The notes: generated by a model from the sequence alone, not told the origin. A stretch of DNA of 64,000 bases from Macrostomum hystrix (GCA_950097015.1 CATNEN010000007.1:13231001-13295000); one strand, 5' to 3'; shown: positions 22,801 to 30,719, counted from the stretch's first letter. Numbers and translations: made by a program.

Positions 22801-25582
22801 GGGCCGCGGCCTCGTACGCTGCCGGCCAACCAATGAGGCGCCGCACGCCCTATTTGGCGAGCGTCGCCAGCCGGCCATCGGGACTGCTGGCATTCTGGAG
22901 TTAACAGACCTGGCGGCCGGGACTGTCAGCTACCTGCCAGTGGAGCCACCGGGCCCCGCTGTGCGGATGGATGGGCGGATGGCCGGCCGCCCCGCCTCAT
23001 GGCTGGTGTCCGACCTGCCAAAGATTCTGGTGCAGGCTGCTGGTGGGGATCTGGTTTCCGCTGACCAGTCAGGCTCCGTCTGTTTGTGGCAGGTGGCGCC
23101 TGCTGGCCTGGAGACCGCACTGGCGGATTGGCGCCGGTTGCTAGGCGACGACAAATCGACGGCTGCAGTCGGGCCCCGCCAGATGTTAATCGAGCGGCGG
23201 CTGCCGCCTGGTGCCAGCGGGCTCTCAGGGCCAAAGCGAGGCCAGGTTGACCCCACTGGGGCGCCGCATGTTGGTGGCAACCGCTGGGCAGGCGGAACCG
23301 GTGGTCGCGACACGGCTGGATTGGGTGGAGTTGGTGGGCCATACCGTCTGGACGCCGGACACCATGTGTACCAGGTTCCCGATGAAATCAAGCGGGCTGT
23401 TCCTCCCGAGGTAAGTTTTTTGGTATTTATGACTGAAATGCTTTGAATTCGTGAAATCACGAGGGTGCTGTCCTGTTTTCTTCGGGTTTATTTTATGGGA
23501 CTCATCCGTGGCCCGCCAGATTTCCGAGGCCGCCCGCGAAATTGCTCGCAAGGCATGGCGGGAGCGCCTTCGTGAGATTGAGATGTCTGAACACGATGGC
23601 GAGTTGTACGACACCTATCTAAAGCGGGTGCATCCACAGGTGTCAGTACTAAGGGCGATGCTGCAGTCGCTGGAGGCGAAAGGGAAGGAGCGGGCCTGGC
23701 TCCGACACCAGGTAAGCCATTTCGAGCTCCAACATATTTGTAGGTTTAAATGTTTTCGTGTTTTCGTAAAACATGAAACGTTTAGTGTATCAAATCGTAA
23801 TACTTAATTTTATATAAAATACGATTGCTTATTTAATCATTAAAAAATTGTACTATTCTGAGCCGGGAATGTGTTGTCTATGGTAATTTTTTGTGAGATT
23901 TATTTGACAAAAACTAGGATATTATATCATATAATCTCCCCGAAATAAGGAGCATTATATGGAACATTTAAGTGAACTTTGAATTCGGCTTTTACGTTTT
24001 GCCACCACTGACTGACTGGCTGCTTCATGACGTATCTTCGTGAGAAATTTATTTTTTGTCTATGGTCGGAATCAAATGGTCTAAACCTATATGTCTAACA
24101 ATCAGATGGGATGCCCCGAAAATAAGCAATCGAATTTCATATATGATAAACGCCGTTTAATTCATCATAGTCTATGATAGTCTATGAATCTCGCTACGCT
24201 CGCCTCGAGACCATTAAACGCAGCCTCGGACATTTTAACCACAGAATGTGAATTAAACGGCGTTTATTATTTACGTATCCGCCTTTTGCCCCGCGCGAGT
24301 GTCTATGTAACGCATGTTTTCATTTATTTCCCTAGGTGAATAAATCATTTATTTCCCGATGTCCCGCGGGCTGATAAATTCGAGACAACAACCATAGACT
24401 AACAAAAACTAGTTAGTTTCAAGTTCTTTAGTACGTTAGTTCCCCTTGACTTTTTGTTAGTTTGCCCGTTGCAATTACGGGGGATACATACCATATTTCC
24501 AACTTATTTTGTTGTCTAGGGGCAAAGGCACTCGGTGTCTCGAGGAAGGCTCAACGAGACACCTTGAGCCTTTGCCCGCTAGACAACAAAATAAGTGGGA
24601 AATATTATAGATTTATCTAATTTGATTATTTTTATTGATCTCGCCAATCGAACATATCAAATATCTAATATCTAATTTGTCGCTGCCTAACCTAATACGA
24701 GTACGTGCTTTAGAGGTAAGGTCCCCCCTAGACACTGATGGCATGCTGGGCGTACCACAGTCCTGGAAAGTCCTTTTTGGCTAAAATTATCTATGGCACT
24801 CGTGCCGTACGATGAAAGCACAAGGCAGCGATATCCAAATCCAATTCCAAATCCTAGCCCTGCACTTCATTTTATGCTTTACTCAGACGCAGGGTGATCT
24901 GGACGATGGCAAGCTAGTGGAAGGGCTGGTCGGCGAACGCGCGGTCTACCGCCGCCGCGGCGAGCGGCCCCCGGAGCTTGGCACACCACCAGAAAAGCCA
25001 AAGCTTCTTCGGGTGCTCGTAGACGTGTCGGGCTCTATGTACCGCTTTAATGGCACCGACCAGCGGCTGCAGCGCCAATTAGAGGCATGTCTGATGCTCA
25101 TGGAGGCCTTCGAGGGCTTTGAGACGAAATTTGCCTACGAATTCCGCGGCCACAGCGGTGAGGGACCCGACTGGAGCTTCACAAGCGCTGTCCGTCCTCC
25201 AGCCAACCAGAAACAGCGGCTGGATGCACTGAAGGCCATGCTGGCCCACTCCCAATTCTGCATGAGCGGCGACCACACTGTCGAGGCCATCGACGTTGGT
25301 GTACGGCAGCTCGCCACGATCGATGCCGACGAACGCTTCATTGTAGTCTTCTCGGACGCCAACTTGGACCGCTACGGCATTCACCCTAAGCAGCTGGCCA
25401 GGGCTCTCACCCAGGATGCCAGGGTAACCGCATGCGCCATCTTCCTTGGTACCCTCGGAAACCAGGCGGCCTTTCTGCGCGAGAGTCTCCCCAGCGGCCA
25501 TGCCTTTGTCTGTCTTGACAATGCCAGCCTGCCCCAAATTCTGCAGCAGTTCTTCACATCCACCCTGCTGACTGCTGACTGA
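4751..25582 (+). CDS. VWA8: VWA8, AAA+ ATPase with C-terminal von Willebrand A domain (17 exons, 5' exon missing)
   Basis: Orthologue of VWA8, a large mitochondrial-matrix AAA+ protein with ATPase activity and an incompletely defined cellular role. Exons: 4751-4834, 4946-5001, 5101-5175, 5673-6010, 10110-10455, 10594-11391, 14372-14670, 15171-15975, 16423-16577, 17341-17567, 17769-17971, 20976-21166, 21243-21368, 22279-22558, 22718-23410, 23520-23711, 24887-25582. All junctions keep phase, giving 1854 codons including the stop (vertebrate proteins are about 1900 residues). Three ATPase modules are present: a degenerate first P-loop (GPPGKGRR) with LLILDGLEKA; a second (GPRGCGKF) with LAILDGLHRV; a third (GNQGVGKNK) with the canonical Walker B VLVVDEADKA. 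The family signature WAGGTGGRDTAGLGG and the MIDAS motif DVSGSMYRF follow. The start codon and targeting peptide are not in the recognised exons. Most introns over 400 bp contain minisatellites. Confidence 0.95.
4946..5001 (+). CDS. VWA8: VWA8 exon b
   Basis: Short exon encoding LPEPLSTSLSNHLQWILQK, equivalent to the helix before the first ATPase module. Acceptor GGGCTATTTCAG, donor GTAAGT; its phase fits both neighbours, and no stop occurs in that frame. Confidence 0.78.
5101..5175 (+). CDS. VWA8: VWA8 exon c (first, degenerate P-loop)
   Basis: Encodes DVLGQDVFLMGPPGKGRRQL to LMYS. The P-loop lacks the Lys-Ser/Thr pair, as in vertebrate VWA8, so module 1 probably does not hydrolyse ATP in the standard way. 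Donor GTGAGT; the 26-bp array starts about 30 bp further on. Confidence 0.85.
5204..5646 (+). repeat. 26-bp intronic minisatellite carrying GTAAGT, about 17 copies
   Basis: VWA8 intron c-d. The unit contains CCATGAGTAAGTGCTAGCTG, so a consensus 5' splice donor (A|GTAAGT) recurs every 26 bp, just downstream of the real donor at 5176. Copies differ at only a few positions. Confidence 0.92.
5673..6010 (+). CDS. VWA8: VWA8 exon d (AAA module 1 body)
   Basis: Encodes ELTHQEVEYISLSRD, then DLKQRREIR, the Walker B-like LLILDGLEKA and the conserved NVLPVLNNLLENRE. The acceptor (GATCCGTAG) has almost no pyrimidine tract, which is unusual for this gene. It ends two bases into an Arg codon at GTGAGT. 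Confidence 0.9.
6040..8690 (+). repeat. 38-bp intronic minisatellite with acceptor-like core and a 1,052-bp higher-order repeat
   Basis: VWA8 intron d-e. Each 38-bp unit contains TGACCCACCCTACTCAGG and then a pyrimidine run ending CTCTTCCTCAG, a good match to a 3' splice site. A non-repetitive insert with (CT)n and an inverted CCAAT box appears twice (about 7038-7285 and 8090-8337), exactly 1,052 bp apart inside a longer duplicated block. Later units (after 8330) are longer and more variable. Confidence 0.93.
8691..9138. other. Unique intronic spacer between two arrays
   Basis: Non-repetitive part of VWA8 intron d-e; no exon or RNA gene recognised. Confidence 0.5.
9139..10103 (+). repeat. 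42-bp intronic minisatellite, about 18 copies, with about 80-90-bp diverged precursors
   Basis: VWA8 intron d-e, next to exon e. The unit has CTGCCGACTGATATTCATCA and GCCTGTTCTTAACCAG, that is a branch-point-like CTGAT followed by a pyrimidine tract and CAG. From 9139 to about 9340 there are longer units (CCAATGCAATCGATATCCAA...) that grade into the 42-bp array. As 42 is divisible by three and free of stops, both strands carry long spurious reading frames. Confidence 0.92.
10110..10455 (+). CDS. VWA8: VWA8 exon e (end of AAA module 1)
   Basis: Starts after GACCCACAG, completing the split Arg codon, and encodes VIALGLPVPRY, GNPLDPPLRSRFQ and later SLGLPDFPLDNLAAV. About 22 residues after SRFQ do not resemble the family. 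Exon end chosen at GTAGCG after QLAK (phase 0). Confidence 0.85.
10594..11391 (+). CDS. VWA8: VWA8 exon f (AAA module 2)
   Basis: Largest exon. It holds the second P-loop IGPRGCGKFTV, the sensor-like VLYKDMSSRDLLQQR, the Walker B-like LAILDGLHRVDRG, RELALFDGTRLLRHDRY and IHPAFRVVGLGE. The residue after the P-loop Lys is Phe instead of Thr. Phase 0 at both ends; donor GTGGGG. Confidence 0.92.
11531..14216 (+). repeat. 38/39-bp intronic minisatellite, about 70 copies
   Basis: VWA8 intron f-g. The unit contains CACTCCCTCCATCACAG or CATCAGAG, then ACAGCTGCTATCCAGTTACT. The alternating CACAG/CAGAG variants and the 38 versus 39 bp spacing (with or without one T or G after TTACT) make a mosaic along 2.7 kb. 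The pyrimidine-rich CTCCCTCCATCACAG resembles a 3' splice site. The array ends about 155 bp before exon g. Confidence 0.93.
14372..14670 (+). CDS. VWA8: VWA8 exon g (helical linker)
   Basis: Acceptor CAATCCCCGCAG. Encodes the linker between modules 2 and 3, with the conserved SLSTRQLLRLSR and ACLSRFLPRLA. It ends two bases into a codon at GTGAGT. Confidence 0.9.
14865..15130 (+). repeat. 38-bp intronic minisatellite, about 6-7 copies
   Basis: VWA8 intron g-h. The unit contains ACTGCATCACTACACACTGA and CCCAGCC. It ends about 40 bp before the true acceptor at 15170. Confidence 0.88.
15171..15975 (+). CDS. VWA8: VWA8 exon h (AAA module 3, intact Walker motifs)
   Basis: The acceptor at 15170 (strong pyrimidine tract, TTCCCAG) is the only nearby one that fits the phase. 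Encodes LLLIGNQGVGKNKLADHFL, RPREYVQLHRDTTV, the canonical Walker B VLVVDEADKAPT, and LANRPGFPFLGNDFFG. Ends at GTAATT after NVVRHLQ. This is the best-conserved ATPase module. Confidence 0.95.
16080..16365 (+). repeat. 24-bp intronic minisatellite, about 11-12 copies
   Basis: VWA8 intron h-i. The unit is built on CCCACACTCCCCAGTACATT; CCCCAG and CTCAG recur in the sense strand. The array ends about 55 bp before exon i. Confidence 0.88.
16423..16577 (+). CDS. VWA8: VWA8 exon i
   Basis: Encodes KFPGERLSSVLQNVFDFDSH and on to LNKHGIP, matching the segment after AAA module 3. Acceptor CACATTTCAG; ends two bases into a Pro codon at GTGAGA. Confidence 0.88.
16578..17340. other. VWA8 intron i-j without an array
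   Basis: Mostly unique AT-rich sequence. Only a short duplication (CTGGAACCCA twice, near 17301-17320) lies just before the acceptor. Confidence 0.5.
17341..17567 (+). CDS. VWA8: VWA8 exon j
   Basis: Acceptor GCTACCCAG completes the split Pro codon. Encodes a weakly conserved stretch with LSLKGPAAF and FACIPLDDTDGLADICVTC, equivalent to the IPLDE...CDI segment of the family. Donor GTGAGT. Confidence 0.75.
17769..17971 (+). CDS. VWA8: VWA8 exon k
   Basis: Encodes LATVNPIRVYSM, LDLMEIFPDTGQFYKPRVHL and FLLHEEM, matching the beta-rich middle part of VWA8. Ends in phase 0 at GTTCGT. The same frame stays open for 3 kb into the repeat-filled intron. Confidence 0.75.
18077..20975 (+). repeat. 37-40-bp intronic minisatellite, about 75 copies, including the real splice acceptor
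   Basis: VWA8 intron k-l. The unit is CATCATCCCTGCCAACCCAC followed by AGTCCAACACCCAGTCCCAA, with AGAAAAACAC and AAAACAACAC variants and a shorter ACACATCCC form. It has no stop codon in any sense frame. A 515-bp higher-order segment is repeated (about 18694-18957 versus 19209-19472). The last unit supplies the acceptor of exon l (GCCAACCCACAG|ACAAAT). Confidence 0.95.
20976..21166 (+). CDS. VWA8: VWA8 exon l
   Basis: Encodes TNVLLLVDAGKRQVSRV, matching NVILLLDTTGRALHR in the family, then LWRRPTLAKG. Its acceptor (GCCAACCCACAG) lies in the last unit of the upstream minisatellite. Donor GTGCGA; two bases carried. Confidence 0.78.
21243..21368 (+). CDS. VWA8: VWA8 exon m
   Basis: Short exon after CTTGTTACAG, encoding RDQVEFLDLKSGCSLNLQLP through SWMIRFVNDN. 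Equivalent to the LTVLDVLEGRTHTISLP segment of VWA8. Donor GTTCGA; the phase fits both sides. Confidence 0.72.
21470..22278 (+). repeat. 23-bp intronic minisatellite, about 34 copies, including the real splice acceptor
   Basis: VWA8 intron m-n. The unit joins GTTGCATTCCCCACTTGCAG to CCA. The final diverged unit (CCCCCCAATTTCAG|CCAGCACA) is the acceptor of exon n, and the exon starts with the same CCAG as each repeat. Confidence 0.95.
22279..22558 (+). CDS. VWA8: VWA8 exon n
   Basis: Starts after AATTTCAG, which is the last diverged unit of the 23-bp array. Encodes a poorly conserved region ending HLSVLSLSPPNAEG, HELSLYGVDPPSG and VPAKE. The frame was chosen because it alone matches the incoming phase and runs to the GTAAGT donor. 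Similarity to the family is modest. Confidence 0.65.
22718..23410 (+). CDS. VWA8: VWA8 exon o (conserved Gly-rich signature)
   Basis: Encodes ILELTDLAAGTVSYLPV, SGSVCLWQV and the highly conserved PHVGGNRWAGGTGGRD, TAGLGGVGGPYRLDAGH and VYQV. Acceptor TTTGCTAG, donor GTAAGT, phase 0. Confidence 0.95.
23520..23711 (+). CDS. VWA8: VWA8 exon p
   Basis: Encodes ISEAAREIARKAWRERLREI, EMSEHDG and LQSLEAKGKERAWLRHQ. This is the charged helix before the VWA domain. Phase 0 at both ends; donor GTAAGC. Confidence 0.93.
24146..24267. mobile_element. Fold-back/MITE-like element, 19-bp perfect inverted arms
   Basis: Left arm ATAAACGCCGTTTAATTCA (24146-24164) is perfectly complementary to the right arm (24249-24267). 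The loop is about 84 bp and includes a repeated AGTCTATGA. No coding capacity. A MITE identity is inferred from structure only. Confidence 0.55.
24493..24605. mobile_element. Fold-back element with about 50-bp near-perfect inverted arms
   Basis: Left arm 24493-24542 and right arm 24555-24605 are complementary, with a few mismatches and a one-base length difference (core GACAACAAAATAAG and its complement). The loop is about 12 bp, so the transcript would form a long hairpin inside the VWA8 intron. Confidence 0.7.
24887..25582 (+). CDS. VWA8: VWA8 last exon (von Willebrand A domain, stop)
   Basis: Encodes the metal-binding MIDAS motif DVSGSMYRF (about 25022-25048), the conserved HSQFCMSGDHT, VVFSDANLDRYGIHP and the C-terminus LPQILQQFFTSTLLTAD, then TGA. 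Acceptor AGs at 24886 and 24892 are both in frame (a six-base alternative); 24887 aligns best with the family. The last codons are repeated in the 3' UTR array. Confidence 0.95.
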   Translation, partial: TQGDLDDGKLVEGLVGERAVYRRRGERPPELGTPPEKPKLLRVLVDVSGSMYRFNGTDQRLQRQLEACLMLMEAFEGFETKFAYEFRGHSGEGPDWSFTSAVRPPANQKQRLDALKAMLAHSQFCMSGDHTVEAIDVGVRQLATIDADERFIVVFSDANLDRYGIHPKQLARALTQDARVTACAIFLGTLGNQAAFLRESLPSGHAFVCLDNASLPQILQQFFTSTLLTAD

Positions 25583-25965
25583 ATGCGTGGTCTACAACCC
25601 AGCCTAGCCCGCATCATGCAGCAGTTTTTTACATCCACCCTGCTGACTGCTGACTGAATGCGTGGTCTAAAACCCAGCCTAGCCCGCATCATGCAGCAGT
25701 TTTTTTACATCCACCCTGCTGACTGCTGACTGAATGCGTGGTCTACAACCCAGCCTAGCCCGCATCATGCAGCAGTTTTTTACATCCACCCTGCTGACTG
25801 CTGACTGAATGCGTGGTCTAAAACCCAGCCTAGCCCGCATCATGCAGCAGTTTTTTTACATCCACCCTGCTGACTGCTGACTGAATGCGTGGTCTACAAC
25901 CCAGCCTAGCCCGCATCATGCAGCAGTTTTTTACATCTAGCCTGCTGACTGCTTTACATTCTGTG
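25542..25965 (+). repeat. 74-76-bp repeat built from the VWA8 stop-codon region, 6 copies
   Basis: Copies start at TGCAGCAG at 25542 (coding), 25618, 25692, 25768, 25843 and 25919. Each contains the equivalent of the last VWA8 codons (ACCCTGCTGACTGCTGACTG, including the TGA) plus the start of the 3' UTR. The final copy is truncated. The duplications lie after the first stop codon, so the protein is unchanged. Confidence 0.95.
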
Positions 25966-27590
25966 CTCATTTACGCTCATATCTGTCAAATATATTTGCA
26001 AGCCAGGTCTTCTTGATTGATGTTAAATTTCACGGATACTGAGAATCTGCAGGTTATAATTCTTACTCGTTATCTTCGTTTTTTGTCAACCTGTATTTAA
26101 ATTTTATAGTAATCGTACTTCATCAGGCGTGGGCGGTGAAGTGCCGTTTAGAGTCAAAACAAAACACGGGAAGACCCAGGCCACCACAGCGGTGAACAGT
26201 GAGGCACCAAGCACCTTTTGTGCCGACTGCCCAAAGGCTCCTGACCGCGGCACATCCAGCCATGACAGCATAAGCCCGCGGCAGCTCTGAGATCGATTTT
26301 ATTAAGCAATGGTAGATATATATACTACTACATATGCATGGCTACAATCTAAATTTACAGTTAGCAAAAATATGAAGTATAAAAAATATACCTTCCATAT
26401 AAATCCTTAGTCCTCGTAAAATGATGACGATCTAAGGACTTTTTTTGAAAGCGTGAGGTTTAAAAAGTGGGAACATGGAAAGGGAAGATGAACATGATTA
26501 TTAGATAGATTTGAAATTTAGCAAGAGATTTGGGTAACAATTATGTGTGTAAAAGTGGTTCTGTTTAACAGGTTGACGTAAATAAGAATGGAAACAAGAA
26601 GCTAAGAAAAGGTAACAATCGGATCCGCAAAAATCCTGCGCAGGATTAAGAGAGCAAAAAGGAAAAAAGTTGTCTTAAATGCGTTACATTAATATTCATT
26701 ACTTTGAAATGCATTTCAATTATAAAGAGAGTTTGAATCTTATGAGACGTTGTCACTTGTCATTTTCTGCAGAAGGCGCTATGTAATTTAAATTAATGTG
26801 TCACTGAGTTGGGCCGTTTAGCGAATGTAATTTCCTTTCATAACTTTTGCAATTCGGTATATTTTTTTAGATCGCTACTGCCTACTGCAAAGTACATCCA
26901 AAACCCTTGTGCCACCCGTAATTATGATTTTCCTCACAGCCAATAGCGTGCGTCCACGCTCATGTTCAAAGGTCAGCTGCCTGTTCATTTTCTAGCCAAT
27001 CCCGCGCAGCGGCAAAAATTATGTTAAACTTTATGCCAGCCTATTTATCATAGCTCTCCTCCTCAGCGCGCCTCTCGGTCTATACTGTTACTCCCGGTCT
27101 ACTCTGTAACGTCACTTGCTCATTCGCCACTATCTAATAGATCCACCACTGCCACTGTCTGTTAACTGGCCATTGCTACACTCGGTTCACATGACACTTC
27201 TACAATCTGTTCGCCATTGGTACTCTCTGTTCACCTGCCATTGCTACCATCTGTTCACCTGTCCTTGCTACACTTTGTTCACCCTGCCTTTTCCACTGCC
27301 TTTAATTTGATTACTTCAATATTTCACGCCCCTATCTGTGTTGCAACCCGATCGTGTTCGCCGTGTTCAAATAAATATCGTCATCACCAGATCAAATTTC
27401 ATAGTAAATTAAGAGTGCTACCGCTATACCACTTTGTTGAGTCCAATCGAGTCAATCAATCTCGTTCACAGAGTAACCAATTTTGCAGAATAGCTGTAAG
27501 CTTTAAGTATTTTGGTTGAAAAGATTTAACCTTGTCTGCTGTAAGATAGGGCACTCAGAAACATAGTGAAAAAGCTTGTTTCCAACCAGA
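25966..27590. other. Intergenic, no gene recognised
   Basis: Probably includes the rest of the VWA8 3' UTR. Two CCAAT-type motifs (AGCCAATAGCGTGCG near 26939 and TAGCCAATCCCGCGC near 26993) suggest a promoter-like patch, but no transcript start can be assigned. A degenerate roughly 26-bp repeat (TTGCTAC...CTGTTCACC) lies at about 27110-27295. Confidence 0.4.
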
Positions 27591-27905
27591 GGTTGTAGCC
27601 TAGTGGTTAGGGCGTCAAACTGACGACTTGAAGGTCAGGGGTTCGATTCCCGACTCCATTGAAACAATTTGTGTCCTTTAGCAAGACACTCCTTAACTCT
27701 GCAGTGCTTCAGTTCTGGCCCAGCTGTTTAATAGATATCAGCATTTAGCTTGGGTAAATTGAAGGTGGGTGTGGCGTCCACCCAGTTCATGGACTGAACA
27801 GCTGTACGCAGTCTTCAGATGCGCCGCGCAATAGCTGCGGCTGTACTGTCGGCTGCACATCTGACCCGATTGGGGCAGGTGTAATCAATTATTTTTATTA
27901 AATAT
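27591..27905 (+). mobile_element. tRNA-derived SINE
   Basis: The head is tRNA-like with an A box (TAGCCTAGTGG, 27596-27606) and a B box (GGTTCGATTCC, 27640-27650), spaced as in an internal RNA polymerase III promoter. It is followed by GTGTCCTTTAGCAAGACACT (27671-27690), close to a conserved SINE central-domain motif found in several animal phyla. The body is about 200 bp and ends in an AT-rich tail near 27890-27905. It is a retrotransposed element with no tRNA 3' structure. Confidence 0.82.
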
Positions 27906-28260
27906 TACTATTGCTTCCAAACATTTTACAACATAGTTTGCACTACTCTTGTGTGAAATTAAAGGATAAAAATTCGCTTTTAAGTTTCATCATATCAGTA
28001 GCTCTAAGTATTTCTTGTTCCTAAAGTTGCATAGGAAGTAGACACGAGGCTGGAAGTAGACACAGTTGGGTGGATAAATACTTTGTAAAGTAGAGATTTG
28101 TAGTACTGTTTTAAGGTTTTGTGATTCATTATTTTTCTATCTATTTCTTCCAGTGAGCACTTAGATACTTGTTTTTTAGTTTAGCACTTTCTTTTTACTA
28201 TCTGAAATAAACTTTATTTCTTTCACTTTCTTCCTAGTATAGTACTTCTTTCTTCCCGGA
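27906..28260. other. AT-rich intergenic stretch, nothing recognised
   Basis: No coding frame, RNA gene or clear repeat seen. Confidence 0.4.
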
Positions 28261-28292
28261 GAATAGCGCTATTGATAAGAATAGCGCTATTC
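28261..28292. repeat. Doubled palindrome GAATAGCGCTATTC-type
   Basis: GAATAGCGCTATT occurs twice, separated by GATAA; each copy is palindromic around AGCGCT. Confidence 0.75.
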
Positions 28293-28336
28293 CGTCGACG
28301 CAATCGTTTGTGGCCCAAACGAAACTAGACACAATT

Positions 28337-28443
28337 TATGATTATCGAGAGGTCACGCTTCACACACAACTGCCTACCGGCCTACCGGCCTCGACGCTAA
28401 GGCAGTTAGTTTGTGTGTGAAGCGTGACCTCTCGATAATCATA
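28337..28443. mobile_element. Fold-back element with 38-bp inverted arms
   Basis: Left arm 28337-28374 and right arm 28401-28443 are complementary apart from a 4-5-base insertion (core GAGAGGTCACGCTTCACACA and complement). The loop contains TACCGGCC twice. No coding capacity; probably a miniature fold-back transposon, inferred from structure. Confidence 0.7.
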
Positions 28444-30189
28444 CATTGTCACGTGTTCCGGATAGGAACAAAATCATTCCGGAAAGGAAAACACGCATGG
28501 CTAGGCGGGCCAACACGGGTCACAACGTCACAGTGGCATTATTATTGAAGTATATTGTAAAATCGAAAAACTATAATAGTAATTTTCAGACCTGTAAAAA
28601 TTTGATATCAAGAATCCTTAGAGTAATAATTAAATTTCCTAGTTGCACTAGGACAACTTAGGAGTTTGGTGGTATTAATGAGGATAAAGTTAGGATAATA
28701 AATTAGCCCTACAACACACTGTGTACCTCTCTTAACCTGGCCGATGACTCAGGGGCCTTCGCGAAACTGGCCTTGCTGATATTTTCTGCGCATATAGTAT
28801 ACCGCATTCTGTGCGAAATGCGTTATATGAATATAGAGTGGGAAACCGAAACCGAAACCATATATACGATATTTTTAGTTTCTATAGTATAGGCCCTAAT
28901 AATAAATTTTGCAGCCCAGCATAGCAAATAAAAGCTAAGCAAATCAGTCTGCCATTAGGGATAGGGATTGATTATAGATGAGCCTTGTCTTGCCTGATCA
29001 TTATTGTATAGCAATACTTTCGTTTTTTTCACTTCTGTATTACAAAGCTCTAAAGACTAAACTAATAGAGGTTTTTTCTTTGTTTTACATACTTATGAAC
29101 TCTAGTAGTCTAGATTCTTTTTGTAGCTGGACATTATTTACCTAGCTTAGGCATATTTCAGTCTTTCTTATTTAAAGCAGTTTTTTAGAATCGACAAGTA
29201 AAGTAGTATTGTCACAGGCATGATCCTGTTTAGATTTCCAACATTGTCTATGACTATAGGGTGGCTTTGACTGAAAAAGTTAGGTAAAAAGGAACAGTAT
29301 GATATAATATTTGCCTATTTATAATATTCCAGTAATAAATATTCCAGTAGTAAAAATAGAAAAGCAGTAATAAATGATCAAAATTAAGCTGTATAAATTG
29401 ACTTTTCACTACAAAGAATGTTCAATCATTATACCATTGCTTAGCTCTTGGCCAGTATTGCTAGCTAGGCCTACTCATCTGTAGGAAATAGCATTATATG
29501 TGTTCTGGCCACTGTGAGGGTGAGATCCACTTTAAGAAAATTGGAGGTAGTGGCTTACTCTTGAAGCTCAAGTTAAAAATCTTATAGATGAGGGGGCTGA
29601 CTTCTTACACAAAATCTGTTGTGTTTTTCTGGCCAGCTGCTCTACTTTTGGTTGGATAAGCACTATGCTCACCTCATAAAGCCTATGCAATTAGGGCCCT
29701 TTTAGCAATCTCAGCCTGTTTTGAATTGGAATGCTTTGTTGCATGTTTTTATATCCCACTTGATTAATTTTTAGGGTAGCAGCTATGTTGGGTTGGCAGT
29801 CATCTGTTGTCTCCTTAATAGACCAGTTGTTATTGTTGTAGTTGTGGCTAGCTACCCAATAATGTTTCTCATGAAGCATATCGATCAGGATTCTGAATAC
29901 TCAAACTGAAGCAGCTAATATTATTTTACATAGCCATGATAGAAAGCATAGTCCTATAGTCCTTAAAGCCTGGGGGACTTTTGTTTCCTTAAACTTGGGA
30001 CCATAGGATCAAGGCTTAATAGAGAGAATTAGCATTGCTTTAGGAACTATAAGGCAAATTATAGCTTAGTGAAAATATTTACAAAAATGGGACCTAGTCA
30101 GAACTTGGTAGACTGCCCTTATCAACTAATATATAGAAAAGAAACTTTCAGTTCTGGTCATCCCTATCTTGGGTCTACAACTTTAGACT
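28444..30189. other. AT-rich intergenic stretch, nothing recognised
   Basis: No frame here resembles a known protein. Only short unsupported reading frames are present. Confidence 0.4.
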
Positions 30190-30450
30190 GCCATAATTTG
30201 ACTGCTAGACTTTTGACTACCAGCAAAATTTGACTATAAAACATTTCACTACTCAGCTTTTGACTGGTTGCAAGCAATGTTTTATTGTTGGACTTTTGAC
30301 TACCAGCGACTTTTGACTGCTGGACTGTTGGAGTCCAGCAGTCAGAAGTCTGGCAGTCGAATTTCACTGGCAGTCAAAATTCACTGGCAGTCAAAATTTG
30401 CTGGCAGTCGAATGTCCAACAGTCGAATGTTTAGCAGTCAAATTGTGGAA
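30190..30450. repeat. Inverted array of a 17-bp motif (TTTTGACTGCC / GGCAGTCAAAA)
   Basis: About six copies of TTTGACT(GCY/ACC) lie on the left (30197-30320). About seven of the complementary CTGGCAGTCAAAAT lie on the right (30334-30445) at a 17-bp period. The two halves face each other around ACTGCTGGACTGTTGGAGTC near 30315-30335, making a large imperfect hairpin. It lies beside the Gypsy integrase relic. Confidence 0.8.
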
Positions 30451-30719
30451 GTCTGTTGTGTTTTTGTCCCATGTTGTGTCAGAGCATGTTGTCTTACGAA
30501 CAAACACATCATAAGAGCATACACAGGCCTAACAAACACAAAGTGAATAAATTTATTGTAGCTGCTTAGCAGGTATACACTAGCTTTCATTCTGGGGCAA
30601 AAGCGGGGAATGCATCACAGTCCAAAAGTCTAAGTCTGCGACTAGAGTGGCCATAGACATCTTAAAGCACAGACATCAGACTCCTCCCTGTCCCAGAATG
30701 AAACATGTGGGAGGCTTTA

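Larger units (their letters stand above)
23712..24886. other. VWA8 intron p-q, holds two fold-back elements
   Basis: AT-rich intron without a minisatellite. It contains inverted repeats at 24146-24267 and 24493-24605 (listed separately) and a short AATAAATCATTTATTTCC palindrome at 24339-24356. Confidence 0.6.

Noticed and set aside
27591-27662. Functional tRNA gene
   Set aside because: A and B boxes are present, but the acceptor stem does not close and the sequence continues into a SINE body.
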